DNA of 64,000 bases from assembly GCF_004402485.1 (NCBI RefSeq), contig NZ_SOFG01000024.1:62001-126000 (forward strand), written 5' to 3'. Source of the DNA: Cryobacterium algoricola. Its GTDB lineage: Bacteria > Actinomycetota > Actinomycetes > Actinomycetales > Microbacteriaceae. Shown piece by piece: positions 1-7,879 of this stretch. Position 1 is the stretch's first letter; the number at the start of each line of letters is the position of its first letter. The notes under the pieces were generated by a model. That model did not search any database. It saw only the letters and a list, made by a program, of their open reading frames with translations, and was not told where the DNA came from. The translations under genes were made by a program, and so were the position numbers.

Positions 1-580
1 TCTCGATGGTGCCGGGTTCGCGGTCGGGGCGTTCCACGCTGGTCACGAGCACGGTGCCCGGTCCCATCGCCCGGGCAATGTCGACGGATGCGAGTGTGGA
101 GTCCAGGGTCGAGGGCTCGGTTCCGGTGAGGAATCCCAGCTCGAACTGGTTCGGAGTGATGATGTCGGCCACCGGGACGACGCGATCCCGAAGCAGGTGG
201 GGGATCTCGGGCGCCACGAAGCACCCGGACTTCGCGTTACCCATCACGGGGTCGCACGCGTAGATGGCCGAGGGGTTCGCCGCCTTCACCCGCTGCACGG
301 CATCCACGATGACGTCGCCGATCCCGGTGCCGCCCTGGTATCCCGAGAGCACGACGTCGATCTGGGAGAGCACACCACGTTCTTCGATACCGAGGATGAC
401 ATCGTGCACATCGTCGGGTGCGATGAGGGATCCGCGCCACGCGCCATATCCCGTGTGGTTGGAGAAGTTCACCGTGTTGACCGGCAGCACTTCGACCCCG
501 ATGCGCTGGAGGGGGAACACAGCTGCGGAGTTGCCAACGTGGCCATATGCGACGGCCGACTGAATCGAGAGAATCTTCAC
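1..580 (-). CDS. pdxY: Pyridoxal kinase (PdxY type), 3' part outside window
   Basis: This gene encodes a ribokinase-fold kinase that phosphorylates pyridoxal with ATP in vitamin B6 salvage (cytosolic). The translated N-terminus begins MKILSIQSAVAYGHVGNSAA, the start typical of PdxY, followed by the PVNTVNFSNHTGYG substrate-site region, LSGYQGG, and the CDPVMG and ITPNQFE motifs of the family. About 193 residues are visible of a usual 280-290; the C-terminal part with the GTGD anion hole lies left of the window. The start is GTG at 578-580, preceded by a GAGGAAG ribosome site about 9 bases upstream; the nearby ATG is out of frame and stops at once. The gene upstream (640-1134) points the same way but there is no sign of functional coupling. 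Confidence 0.93.
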   Translation of the reverse strand, partial: MKILSIQSAVAYGHVGNSAAVFPLQRIGVEVLPVNTVNFSNHTGYGAWRGSLIAPDDVHDVILGIEERGVLSQIDVVLSGYQGGTGIGDVIVDAVQRVKAANPSAIYACDPVMGNAKSGCFVAPEIPHLLRDRVVPVADIITPNQFELGFLTGTEPSTLDSTLASVDIARAMGPGTVLVTSVERPDREPGTIE

Positions 581-639
581 GACATCAATCTTCCTCTCTT
601 CGAGAAGCCGGCGCCGTCGAGGAGGTGCTCGCTTGATGG

Positions 640-1134
640 CTAGAGGGTGATGCCCCTCACGCGCAACCGTCGAGGCGGTGGAGTCGTCGAGGTGTGCGTG
701 TTGGCTCGGGCGGACATCAACCCGAAGGCGGAAACCATGACGAATGCGAGGAGGCCAGCCACTCCAACAGGATAAAGAGTCGCCGTTTGGCCGATGAAGG
801 CGAACATCCCGAGCCCCGCGAGGCCCGCACCGATGCCGGCGATGCCTCCTTGGACGAAGCGGGAATACCGCAAACGATGGTCGGTCAGGCCCAGCGCCAC
901 AGCGGCACCAACGAGGGCGGCCAGGCTGAACAACAAGCCACCGACCGTCGCGAAAATGAGTTCGAGTACGAGGCTGGACGAAGCTACGCCGGGGTTGGCG
1001 ATGATATGCAGCGCATGTGCTCCGACGGCCAGAACTACCGACGAGATCAGGCCGAGGACTACCCCGAGTACCATCGTCACGGCGACCGCTCCGGGATTGC
1101 AGAAGGTTGCTTCTCTTTCGCTGACAGTCCCCAT
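640..1134 (-). CDS. Hypothetical membrane protein, four predicted helices
   Basis: A 164-residue protein of unknown function. I chose ATG at 1132-1134 because a GGGAGG ribosome site lies about 8 bases upstream; a longer open frame to 1293 has no such site and a basic, low-quality N-terminal extension. After a short polar N-terminus the protein has about four hydrophobic segments (near residues 15-40, 52-78, 95-118 and 122-142), with GGIAGIGAGLAGLG-type glycine-rich packing, then a Thr/Pro/Arg-rich tail. I do not recognise a family. It lies 59 bases upstream of pdxY on the same strand and could be co-transcribed, but nothing links the functions. Confidence 0.7.
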   Translation of the reverse strand: MGTVSEREATFCNPGAVAVTMVLGVVLGLISSVVLAVGAHALHIIANPGVASSSLVLELIFATVGGLLFSLAALVGAAVALGLTDHRLRYSRFVQGGIAGIGAGLAGLGMFAFIGQTATLYPVGVAGLLAFVMVSAFGLMSARANTHTSTTPPPRRLRVRGITL

Positions 1135-1268
1135 GCGAGACAGCCTCCCACGCGCGCACCCGCTTGTCAGCATCAGGAATCCCCTATGAGATCCAGACCG
1201 AAATTTCAACCCAGGAATAGCCGAGCGAGATGTGGGTGCGTGTTCGACAGGATGTCGTCGTCCGTGAG

Positions 1269-1294
1269 CGTGGACGGTCGTTCCCGCGTCCACG
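1269..1294. repeat. Perfect inverted repeat, 8-bp arms
   Basis: CGTGGACG at 1269-1276 and CGTCCACG at 1287-1294 form a perfect inverted repeat with a 10-base loop. It lies between the divergent genes at 640-1134 and 1375-1572. It could be an operator or an RNA hairpin in the leader of the small downstream gene; no T-tract follows, so a terminator is less likely. Confidence 0.4.
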
Positions 1295-1374
1295 TAATCG
1301 GGGCTAGGGTCTTGCCAGCAGAAGTCGCTAGTCCGTCGACGGCGGCGTCACCCGGAGCCAAGAGCATTTATGGG

Positions 1375-1572
1375 ATGCGCATTCGCATGGGTACAACGGA
1401 AGGTAAGTTTGGCCCTGTCTTTGTGATTGTCGCCTTCGCGGTGGTCGGCGTCATGTGGATCCTGTTCGCAAGCTCCTTCTTTGTGGGAGCTGCGTTCATC
1501 GCCTTGTCGCCCGGCTGCCTCGTCTACGAGACTGTCAAGGCGAGTCAGGATCTGAAGCGACCACGACCGTAG
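1375..1572 (+). CDS. Small hypothetical membrane protein
   Basis: A 65-residue reading frame beginning MRIRMGTTEG, with two hydrophobic segments (about residues 13-32 and 33-50) and a basic C-terminus (LKRPRP). The start may be 1375 or the second ATG at 1387; neither has a strong ribosome site. The composition is clearly that of a membrane protein rather than a shadow, and no credible gene lies on the other strand. Function unknown. It is the only coding candidate between the genes ending at 1134 and starting near 1713. Confidence 0.45.
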   Translation: MRIRMGTTEGKFGPVFVIVAFAVVGVMWILFASSFFVGAAFIALSPGCLVYETVKASQDLKRPRP

Positions 1573-1712
1573 CCAACGTCACGCCTGGGTGCACGGCGGT
1601 GTCTGGGGGAAGAATCTTCATCGTCCCGAGTTAAGAAGCGCCTTCGAACAGACATGTAGTGAATGAAGACAGAATTCGGGTGCCGAGCTCGGGGGAGGGG
1701 AGAGGTGGAGAG

Positions 1713-2309
1713 GTGGACGACGTCGATCTCAGTGCGGCCTTGGAGCAGGCGGATCCATTCTCAGAGGCCGAAGTATCACTAGTAGCGCCGTCCCTCCAGC
1801 GTCTGGTGCGGTCGGTCGCTGCGCTCGACCACGCAGCTCGGCGACGGCGCCATCGTCGTTTCGTCATCGGGGGTATCGGCGTTGGCGTTGTGTTGCTCGC
1901 TGGCACCGGAGCTTCCGCGCTTCCGGGGATTATCGAGTGGGCCCCGTGGGCTCCTGACGTCGTGTTGGATCGGGCGTTCCCTATTTCGGACGGTACCGGT
2001 CTGACCGGGTGTGTCATCGTGATGCGGGTGGAACCGGACTCCGCAACCGGGGACGAGAACACGGATGCCCACGTCGCCGACGCACGCGCCTTTCTGCAGG
2101 GCCATGACTGGTCGACGCTCGAGGTCACTCTCGGTCAGGTGTCCGCATTCGACCGGGTCGCACTGGCGCGACAGGGCCAGACCGAGGCGGGCAGTCTGAC
2201 CCGAGAGGTCACCGAGCAGATCGCCCAAGCTATGACGCAGGCCGGGCATTTGGGTCACGGAGTTGCGCTGTCCGCGTCAGAACGCTGCGACCCAAGGCCC
2301 GACCAGTGA
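1713..2309 (+). CDS. Single-pass membrane protein, probable anti-sigma partner of the next gene
   Basis: A 198-residue protein with an acidic N-terminal cytoplasmic part, a basic stretch (AARRRRHRRF), one transmembrane helix (FVIGGIGVGVVLLAGTGASA) and an extracytoplasmic C-terminal domain. That topology and its 4-base overlap with an ECF sigma gene suggest a sigma-regulating membrane protein, but no zinc-binding anti-sigma motif is visible, so the role is inferred. I chose GTG at 1713 because the purine-rich GGGAGGGGAGAGG lies just upstream; an in-frame GTG at 1659 would add 18 residues. It is the first gene of a three-gene operon (this gene, sigma factor, lipoprotein). Confidence 0.7.
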   Translation: MDDVDLSAALEQADPFSEAEVSLVAPSLQRLVRSVAALDHAARRRRHRRFVIGGIGVGVVLLAGTGASALPGIIEWAPWAPDVVLDRAFPISDGTGLTGCVIVMRVEPDSATGDENTDAHVADARAFLQGHDWSTLEVTLGQVSAFDRVALARQGQTEAGSLTREVTEQIAQAMTQAGHLGHGVALSASERCDPRPDQ

Positions 2310-2869
2310 GCCGGCCGCCCGACGTCGCCTCGGAGGGTTCAGCCGAACGCCGTCTCGAAGACTTGCACGAGCAGTTGGCCGGCGACCTCCTCCGCTATTT
2401 CGCGCGCAGGGTCACTCCGCCGGCCGATGCGGCCGACCTTCTCGCGGAAACCCTGATGGTTGCCTGGCGGAGACTGGACAAAGTTCCGACGGATGACCAG
2501 GGCGCGCGGATGTGGATGTTCGCTACGGCCCGCCGCGTCCTGGCGAATTGGACGCGCGGTCAGCGCCGACGCACCGCGCTCACCGATGAACTCCGGACCC
2601 GCCTGATCGAAACGCCGCAACCAGACGCATCCGCCGAGGTCCTCGATGTCCGCCGTGCCCTTGAGGACCTCCCGCGAAACCAGCGTGAGCTGATCCGCCT
2701 CGTCCATTGGGACGGATTCAGCATCATCGACGCCGCGCGCCTCACCGGCATCCGAGAATCCACGGCTCGTGGGCGCTATCAGCGGGCGAAAGCGCAGCTC
2801 AAGGCTCGCCTGGCCGAATCACCCGGCTTACCCACAACGACAGCGCCGACGAAAGTGACGACTCCATGA
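2306..2869 (+). CDS. ECF-family RNA polymerase sigma factor
   Basis: A 187-residue sigma-70 family regulator of the extracytoplasmic-function type. Region 2 is visible at about residues 20-90 (LLRYFARRV, DLLAETLMVAWRR, MWMFATARRVLANW), and region 4 at about 115-170 (LEDLPRNQRELIRLVHWDGF, then the helix-turn-helix DAARLTGIRESTARGRYQRA). It would direct RNA polymerase to a small regulon, probably in response to an envelope signal passed by the membrane protein that overlaps it by 4 bases (GTGA). The lipoprotein gene downstream also overlaps by 4 bases (ATGA), so the three are translationally coupled. Confidence 0.9.
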   Translation: MSRPPDVASEGSAERRLEDLHEQLAGDLLRYFARRVTPPADAADLLAETLMVAWRRLDKVPTDDQGARMWMFATARRVLANWTRGQRRRTALTDELRTRLIETPQPDASAEVLDVRRALEDLPRNQRELIRLVHWDGFSIIDAARLTGIRESTARGRYQRAKAQLKARLAESPGLPTTTAPTKVTTP

Positions 2870-3294
2870 GCTTCAGAAGAAAACGCGCCCTGATCCTGGT
2901 TGCCGCGCTCCTGTTCAGCGGTTCCCTCGCCGCGTGTGCACCGACGTCGCCGAGCGGCGCGGTCACCGATCTGCCTGAGACCGCCAGCTCACCGGGCGCC
3001 ACTCAGCTTCCCGGGGTCTCAACCCGGGTCTCGGAGTCTGGAACCGGCCCGAGGTCGATCATCGTGCCGAACCCGTCTCCCGGTGCTGCACACGTGGTGT
3101 TCTTCGCCCATTTTGAATGCTCCAGCGGCACAGGCTCGCTCACTCTGGCCGATGATCCGAGCGTGTTCATGGGCGGCGAGTGCTCAGGACCAGGCGACTA
3201 TCAGATGACCCTCCCGCCGGGGCTACCGCAGTACACCTTCACGATTGACGTTGGAGCGAGCAGCGCGTACAAGTTCTCCGGACATTTCGGCTGA
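2866..3294 (+). CDS. Secreted lipoprotein of unknown function
   Basis: A 142-residue protein with a basic N-terminus (MSFRRKRA), a hydrophobic core and the lipobox LAAC, so it should be lipidated at the cysteine and anchored on the outer face of the membrane. The mature part starts with a Ser/Pro/Thr-rich linker and ends in a small, probably beta-rich domain with one cysteine pair (FECSSG and GGECSG). ATG at 2866 overlaps the sigma-factor stop. A longer frame from 2707 is only overlap with the sigma gene. It is probably an envelope component made together with its sigma factor. Confidence 0.8.
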   Translation: MSFRRKRALILVAALLFSGSLAACAPTSPSGAVTDLPETASSPGATQLPGVSTRVSESGTGPRSIIVPNPSPGAAHVVFFAHFECSSGTGSLTLADDPSVFMGGECSGPGDYQMTLPPGLPQYTFTIDVGASSAYKFSGHFG

Positions 3295-3328
3295 CTCGAG
3301 CGAGCGCATCCAACGTCCTGCTGCCGAT

Positions 3329-3976
3329 CTATTTTCGGTAGCTGCTGAGGTCGCAGGTGTGAACGGCGGTCGGATCCGAGAGGAGCCGGTAGTTGTGGGC
3401 TGCGCAGTCTCGGAAGGTGGCGATACTCACCCTGCGGCTGGACCGCTCCAGGACACCTTTCGACGGACCGTCCGAGCCGATTCCGGCCCGGTGCACCATC
3501 CATTCGATGTCCATGCCCTCGTCCGTCAGATAGCGCATGACTGCTTCGTTGTCTTCGTGCTGGCCGATGTGTCCGCGCGCGATCGTGTTTCTGATCGCCC
3601 ACAGTGCCGGCGACAGTCTCCGGTTCGGAGGAGCGCTGAGTCCGCCCGCCTGGTAGAGAAAGCGGCTGACTCCGTGGCGTCGCATTGCCGGCACCAGATT
3701 GCGCACGAAGGTGGTGTTGATCTTCTGCGTCTTCTGGAGCTGCGCATCGCCCAGCAACGACACCACGAAGTCGGTGCCGTGGACGAGCCGGTCGAGGTCA
3801 GGGGGATCGGTGATCGATCCCTGGTGGATCTCGAGGTTCGGGATGGTGCTGTCGAGCTTTGCGGGGTCTCGGGCGAGGACCCTGACCTGGTGTCCGTCGT
3901 TCAGCGCCAGCGAGATGAAATGCCTGCCGGTCTGCCCGGTTGCGCCGAACACGAGAAATGTCCGTCGAATACTCAC
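3329..3976 (-). CDS. NAD(P)H-binding Rossmann-fold protein (NmrA/atypical SDR type)
   Basis: A 215-residue single-domain nucleotide-binding protein. The N-terminus has the dinucleotide-binding glycine motif GATGQTGRH (near residues 11-19) followed by the basic RVLARDPAKL that usually selects NADP(H). The rest resembles short NmrA-like or flavin-reductase-like atypical SDR proteins. The start is GTG at 3974-3976, which overlaps the stop of the upstream alcohol-dehydrogenase-like gene by 4 bases (GTGA). The two form an operon divergent from a TetR regulator that has operators in the shared upstream region, so both are probably induced together by a small molecule. The substrate is unknown. Confidence 0.85.
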   Translation of the reverse strand: MSIRRTFLVFGATGQTGRHFISLALNDGHQVRVLARDPAKLDSTIPNLEIHQGSITDPPDLDRLVHGTDFVVSLLGDAQLQKTQKINTTFVRNLVPAMRRHGVSRFLYQAGGLSAPPNRRLSPALWAIRNTIARGHIGQHEDNEAVMRYLTDEGMDIEWMVHRAGIGSDGPSKGVLERSSRRVSIATFRDCAAHNYRLLSDPTAVHTCDLSSYRK

Positions 3977-5046
3977 GGGTGGATCTCCTCAGGGGTGACG
4001 GTGACGACGAGCTTGGTCGCAGAGACGCCCGCGCGCAGGGCCGCCAGAGCCCCGGGCACCTGGTCCAGTCCGATCCCGAAGACTCTCGGATCGGGTGCCG
4101 GCCGGAATTGTCCGGTGCTGAGCGCAACCGGAAGGAAGTCCCGGAAGATGGCCGGTCCGACCGGGGACTGCACGGGGGTGCCGCCCCAGATGCTCGTCAC
4201 GCGGATGCCGCGCGCGCGTGCGAGGAACGACCGCACGCGTGTGAGCGGGTCGGGGTAGGCGGACGCTATGCGTTTCGTGCCGGAAGTGCGGCCCGCGATG
4301 CGCAGGGCGTGGGTGAGTGCCCCGGCTCCGATCGCAATGCTGCCGGCCAGGTGGCGGTGCCCTATCGCCTCCACGATCTGCTGATCCACCTCGTGGTCGC
4401 GGTAATCGAAGACGGCCTCCGCTCCCAGAGAACGCACGAAGTCATGGTTTTGACGACCGGCTGTGGCGATCACCGTGTAGCCACTGGCTCGGGCGAGCTG
4501 CACGGCGTTGCTGCCGACGCTTGTCGAGGCGCCCCACACGAGAACCACTTCGCCGCGAGGCGACGGCGACGAGGTCGGGAGCGGCAGGGCGAGTTGGTCT
4601 TTCTCGTACAACCCCGCGGCCGCGGTCGAAACGCCGAGTGGCAGAACCGCCGCCTGCTCGAAGGTCACGCGGTCGGGCAGTTCGGCACACACCCTCTCGA
4701 GCACCGTGACGTAGTGCTGGAAGCCACCCTCTTCGGAATTGTTCCGCAGCCGCTCTTGTCCGGCCGCGAACCCCACTACCCGGTCTCCCACCTCGAATCG
4801 TGTCATTCCCTCACCGACGGCGGCGATCTCGCCGGCCACGTCGCTGCCGATGACGGTCGGATATCGCATCCACGGAGTAACGAGGCGACGAAATGGCCCG
4901 GTGATCGCGTCGACGGGGTTCACCGCTACCGCGCGGACTCGCACGACGACCTGACCCGGACCCGGTGTCGGGTGGGTGGACGTTCGAACCTCAAAACCTC
5001 CTCGGACATCGAGGAGCCAGAGCGCTTCGTTCGTCGGTGTCTTCAT
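3973..5046 (-). CDS. Zinc-binding-alcohol-dehydrogenase-family oxidoreductase (quinone-oxidoreductase-like)
   Basis: A 357-residue medium-chain dehydrogenase/reductase. The GroES-like N-terminal domain (PGPGQVVVRVRAVAVNPVD, then YPTVIGSDVAGEIAAVGEG and VGDRVVGF) precedes a Rossmann domain with VWGASTSVGSNAVQLARASG near residues 165-185. The cysteine cluster that binds structural zinc is absent, as in the quinone-oxidoreductase branch, so it is probably an NADPH-dependent zinc-free enzyme. I chose ATG at 5044-5046 because GAGGGG lies 7 bases upstream. An in-frame ATG at 5064 lacks a good site. It is first in an operon with the NmrA-type gene and divergent from the TetR gene at 5128. Confidence 0.88.
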   Translation of the reverse strand: MKTPTNEALWLLDVRGGFEVRTSTHPTPGPGQVVVRVRAVAVNPVDAITGPFRRLVTPWMRYPTVIGSDVAGEIAAVGEGMTRFEVGDRVVGFAAGQERLRNNSEEGGFQHYVTVLERVCAELPDRVTFEQAAVLPLGVSTAAAGLYEKDQLALPLPTSSPSPRGEVVLVWGASTSVGSNAVQLARASGYTVIATAGRQNHDFVRSLGAEAVFDYRDHEVDQQIVEAIGHRHLAGSIAIGAGALTHALRIAGRTSGTKRIASAYPDPLTRVRSFLARARGIRVTSIWGGTPVQSPVGPAIFRDFLPVALSTGQFRPAPDPRVFGIGLDQVPGALAALRAGVSATKLVVTVTPEEIHP

Positions 5047-5067
5047 TGGGGGACCCCTCTTCAATCG

Positions 5068-5084
5068 ATGACATTTCGTGTCAT
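5068..5084. promoter_or_regulatory. Probable TetR operator 1
   Basis: ATGACA (5068-5073), five bases, TGTCAT (5079-5084): a perfect inverted repeat between the divergent oxidoreductase operon and the TetR gene. A near-copy with the same spacing follows at 5095-5111, 27 bases downstream. Confidence 0.7.
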
Positions 5085-5094
5085 CCTATAACTC

Positions 5095-5111
5095 ATTACA
5101 CGTCGTGTCAT
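5095..5111. promoter_or_regulatory. Probable TetR operator 2
   Basis: ATTACA (5095-5100), five bases CGTCG, TGTCAT (5106-5111): the same 17-bp architecture as operator 1 with one mismatch. A further half-site TCGTGTCAT (5121-5129) runs into the ATG of the TetR gene at 5128, which suggests tight autoregulation. Confidence 0.65.
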
Positions 5112-5127
5112 CACGTAGACTCGTGTC

Positions 5128-5685
5128 ATGCGATGGGCACCAGACGCACGCGGCCGGCTCCAAGGAGCAGCCCTCGAGTTGTTCTCCGAGCAGGGCTACT
5201 CGGCGACGACCGTTCCCCAGATCACGGCGCGGGCGGGTCTGACGACGAGAACGTTCTTTCGCTATTTCGCAGACAAGCGAGAGGTGATCTTCGGCGGTGA
5301 CGAGATCCCGGAACGAGCCGCCCACCTGATCGCCGAGGCTCCTGAAGAGCTGGAGCCCATGGGCGTCATCCGGCTCGTGCTGCACCGAGTTGCGACCGAG
5401 CAATTCGAGGGGTATCGGAAGCAGACGGCCGCGGTACGCGCAATCATCCACGCGAACGATTCCCTCCGCGATCGGGATGCGCGCAAACGCGATGACCTCG
5501 TTCGCGCCGCTCGCACCGCCTTCATCGAGCGCGGTGAGTCGCCCCTCCGTGCCACCGTCGTCGCGGAGCTCGGCATTCTCGTCTTCCAGGTCGCTCTCGA
5601 CGAATGGGCCATCGACGAAGAGTCACGATCGATGACGAGCGTCATCGACGCCGTCATGACCCTGATTGCCGGTGTCTCTCCCTGA
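5128..5685 (+). CDS. TetR-family transcriptional regulator
   Basis: A 185-residue repressor-like protein. The N-terminal helix-turn-helix is typical of TetR: AALELFSEQGYSATTVPQIT at residues 15-34, then ARAGLTTRTFFRYFADKREV. The C-terminal ligand domain is divergent, so the inducer cannot be read. It is divergent from the oxidoreductase operon at 3329-5046 and has two inverted-repeat operators plus a half-site in front of it, so it very likely represses both directions. No Shine-Dalgarno sequence precedes ATG 5128, so the message may be leaderless. Confidence 0.92.
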   Translation: MRWAPDARGRLQGAALELFSEQGYSATTVPQITARAGLTTRTFFRYFADKREVIFGGDEIPERAAHLIAEAPEELEPMGVIRLVLHRVATEQFEGYRKQTAAVRAIIHANDSLRDRDARKRDDLVRAARTAFIERGESPLRATVVAELGILVFQVALDEWAIDEESRSMTSVIDAVMTLIAGVSP

Positions 5686-5805
5686 CGCGTGGTGCGGGCA
5701 CGTCAGAGCGCTGCTACCCGAGTCCCGGAGCCGACCGTAGCCTCGGGGTACGTTGTGTGCTGTGAACGTTGGAATCCTGCTGGCAACCCGCAAAGGAGAC
5801 GCATC

Positions 5806-6417
5806 ATGAACGTCCCGATCACGATCACGCCCATCCATGTCGGTGACCTGACCGCGGAAGGCTACGCAATGCCGGTCTACGTGCACCTCATCGAACATCC
5901 CGATGCGCGAGTGCTCGTCGACACCGGTTTCACAGACATCCACCCCGCAGCCGCCGATCTCGACCCGCGCCCGCACTCTCTCAAAGAGCAGGCATTCGAC
6001 CTCGAGAGCGTCGACATCGTCATCAACACTCACCTTCACTTTGACCACTGCGGCGGCAACCACCTCTTCCCCGATACTCCGATCTACGTCCAGCGTCTGG
6101 AACTTGACGATGCCCGCACGGAGGACGACTACACCATCCGAGAATGGGTGGACCCGCCCGGCGTGCAGTATGTGCCCGTCGATGGAGAGTTTGACGTGCT
6201 TCCCGGGATTCGCCTCCTTCCGGCGCCGGGCCACACCCGCGGATCACAGATCGTTGTCGTCGACACGGGTGAGCGTCCGACGATCATCGCCGGAGACACC
6301 GCGGTCTGGTTCGGCGAACTGGACAACCCGGAGACCGAAGGCCAGCTCCTGATCCGCTCGCTGCATCCTGAACACGTCTGGATCACCCATGAGCACACGC
6401 CCTGGGCCCCTGACTAG
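5806..6417 (+). CDS. Metallo-beta-lactamase-fold hydrolase, N-acyl-homoserine-lactonase-like
   Basis: A 203-residue dinuclear-metal hydrolase. It carries the full metal set: THLHFDHCGG (the HxHxDH motif, near residues 75-84), APGHTRG (third His), AGDTAV (bridging Asp) and a C-terminal ITHEH. Length and layout match the AHL-lactonase branch, whose known reaction opens the lactone ring of quorum-sensing signals; other small lactones or esters are possible substrates. ATG 5806 follows a strong AAAGGAG site about 8 bases upstream; the longer frame from 5689 is not needed. It lies downstream of the TetR gene in the same direction with a 120-base gap and is probably separate. Confidence 0.87.
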   Translation: MNVPITITPIHVGDLTAEGYAMPVYVHLIEHPDARVLVDTGFTDIHPAAADLDPRPHSLKEQAFDLESVDIVINTHLHFDHCGGNHLFPDTPIYVQRLELDDARTEDDYTIREWVDPPGVQYVPVDGEFDVLPGIRLLPAPGHTRGSQIVVVDTGERPTIIAGDTAVWFGELDNPETEGQLLIRSLHPEHVWITHEHTPWAPD

Positions 6418-6535
6418 CGCCACGCGAGCCCGACCCACGTGTCGATCGGATCTGCCGCCGGCGCCCGGAATGAGCCGAGCGGGGTAGTCCATCGTCGTCC
6501 GGGCAAGCAGCTCGTGCGCACCTAAACTCAATCGC

Positions 6536-6922
6536 ATGGTCAACGACGTCAGCCGTACTGCATCTACGGCCACGGGACCAGGTTCGCTTTCAAAGGCTGA
6601 GGTGAGTACTCGCCATGTCGACAGGCGCAGCCTGCACCTGCTTTGGTCAGTGCCTCTCGCCTTTGTGCCGGGGTACCTGCTGGCATCCTTGGCGCGGTTT
6701 GACCGCTGCGGCATCGACCGATGTCTTGGCGACCCGGGCGGATTTGAATCGTCAAGCGCGTTTCACGGCCTCGCCGCGTCACTCCTCGCAGGCCTCGTCA
6801 TGTTCGCCGCCTTGGCAGTGACTCCGTGGCTTCGACCGATCTGGCTTCGACTGGGTATCGGCTTCAGTCTTTCCTCGCTACTTGCTGTCGTGTGGATCTG
6901 GAAGATCCTCTTCACGAGATGA
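6536..6922 (+). CDS. Hypothetical membrane protein, about three helices
   Basis: A 128-residue protein with an approximately 30-residue polar N-terminus and hydrophobic segments near residues 33-52, 78-97 and 102-122. Two cysteines sit close together in the loop between helices 1 and 2 (FDRCGIDRCLGD). I do not recognise a family. No strong ribosome site precedes ATG 6536, so the true start may be internal (for example in the VSTRHVDRRS region). It has no close operon partner: the next gene starts 97 bases downstream with its own GAAAGG site. Confidence 0.55.
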   Translation: MVNDVSRTASTATGPGSLSKAEVSTRHVDRRSLHLLWSVPLAFVPGYLLASLARFDRCGIDRCLGDPGGFESSSAFHGLAASLLAGLVMFAALAVTPWLRPIWLRLGIGFSLSSLLAVVWIWKILFTR

Positions 6923-7018
6923 CTGAACTGCCATGGTCGGCTGGCCAAATCCCGTGACCGTCCCGGCATCCGGCGTGACACTTCGTCGCCGCCGCACCAC
7001 CCTCGAAAGGATCGAATC

Positions 7019-7879
7019 ATGACCTCTGAACTTCTCTTCGCCACCACCGGCGCAACCGGCGTCGTCGGCGGCCTGGTTGCCCGGGACCTCGCCGACCGGG
7101 GGTGCACCCAGCGCCTGCTGGTGCGCACCCCGGCGAAAGCGCCCCAGTTGCCGGACAGCACCGTGCACCAGTTCAGCTACTCTGATCGGGCCGCCGCCAG
7201 TGCCGCACTTGACGGTGTCGACGTGCTGTTCATGGTCTCCGCGTCGGAGAGCGCGAAGCGGGTCGACGAGCACCGTTCCTTCATCGACGCGGCGGCCGCC
7301 GCCGGTGTCGGGCACGTCGTCTACACGTCATTTGCCGCCGCTGCACCGGACGCGACCTTCACGCTCGCCCGTGACCACTACGCGACCGAGGAATACATCA
7401 AGGCCTCCGGCATGAAGTGGACCTTCCTGCGCGACGGTCTCTACCTGGACTTCATGGAGGCCCTGGTCGGCGACGACGGCGCCATCCGGGGTCCGGCCGG
7501 TAACGGCCGCGCGTCGTTCGTCGCCCGTGCGGACGTCGCCCGCACCGCAACGGCGGTGCTGGTCGACCCGGCCCCGCACGCCGCACGCACCTACGACATC
7601 ACCGGCCCGGAGGCGCTCACCCTGGCCGAGGTCGCGGCCACCATCAGCCGTATCCGCGGCCAGAACGTCACGTTTCATGACGAGACCGTGGAGGAGGCCT
7701 ACCGGTCCCGCGCCCGTTACGGGGCCCCCGACTGGCAGGTGGATGCCTGGGTCAGCACCTACACCGCGATCGCGAGCGGTGTCATGACCCCGGTCAGCGA
7801 CAGCATCGAGCAGATCACCGGTCTGGCCCCGATGAACCTCGAGACGTATCTCACCGCGCACCCTACCGGAGAGCACTGA
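7019..7879 (+). CDS. NAD(P)H-binding NmrA-family oxidoreductase (QorB-like)
   Basis: A 286-residue atypical short-chain dehydrogenase. The N-terminal GATGVVGGLVARDLADRG (residues 11-28) is the dinucleotide-binding motif, followed by RLLVRTPAKAP. The FMVSASESAKRVDEHRSFID and YTSFAAAAP segments match QorB-type NADPH:quinone reductase or NmrA-like proteins. The cytosolic enzyme is probably NADPH-dependent; the substrate is unknown. ATG 7019 follows GAAAGGATCGAATC. Its 3' end overlaps the convergent alpha/beta hydrolase gene by 17 bases. Confidence 0.87.
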   Translation: MTSELLFATTGATGVVGGLVARDLADRGCTQRLLVRTPAKAPQLPDSTVHQFSYSDRAAASAALDGVDVLFMVSASESAKRVDEHRSFIDAAAAAGVGHVVYTSFAAAAPDATFTLARDHYATEEYIKASGMKWTFLRDGLYLDFMEALVGDDGAIRGPAGNGRASFVARADVARTATAVLVDPAPHAARTYDITGPEALTLAEVAATISRIRGQNVTFHDETVEEAYRSRARYGAPDWQVDAWVSTYTAIASGVMTPVSDSIEQITGLAPMNLETYLTAHPTGEH

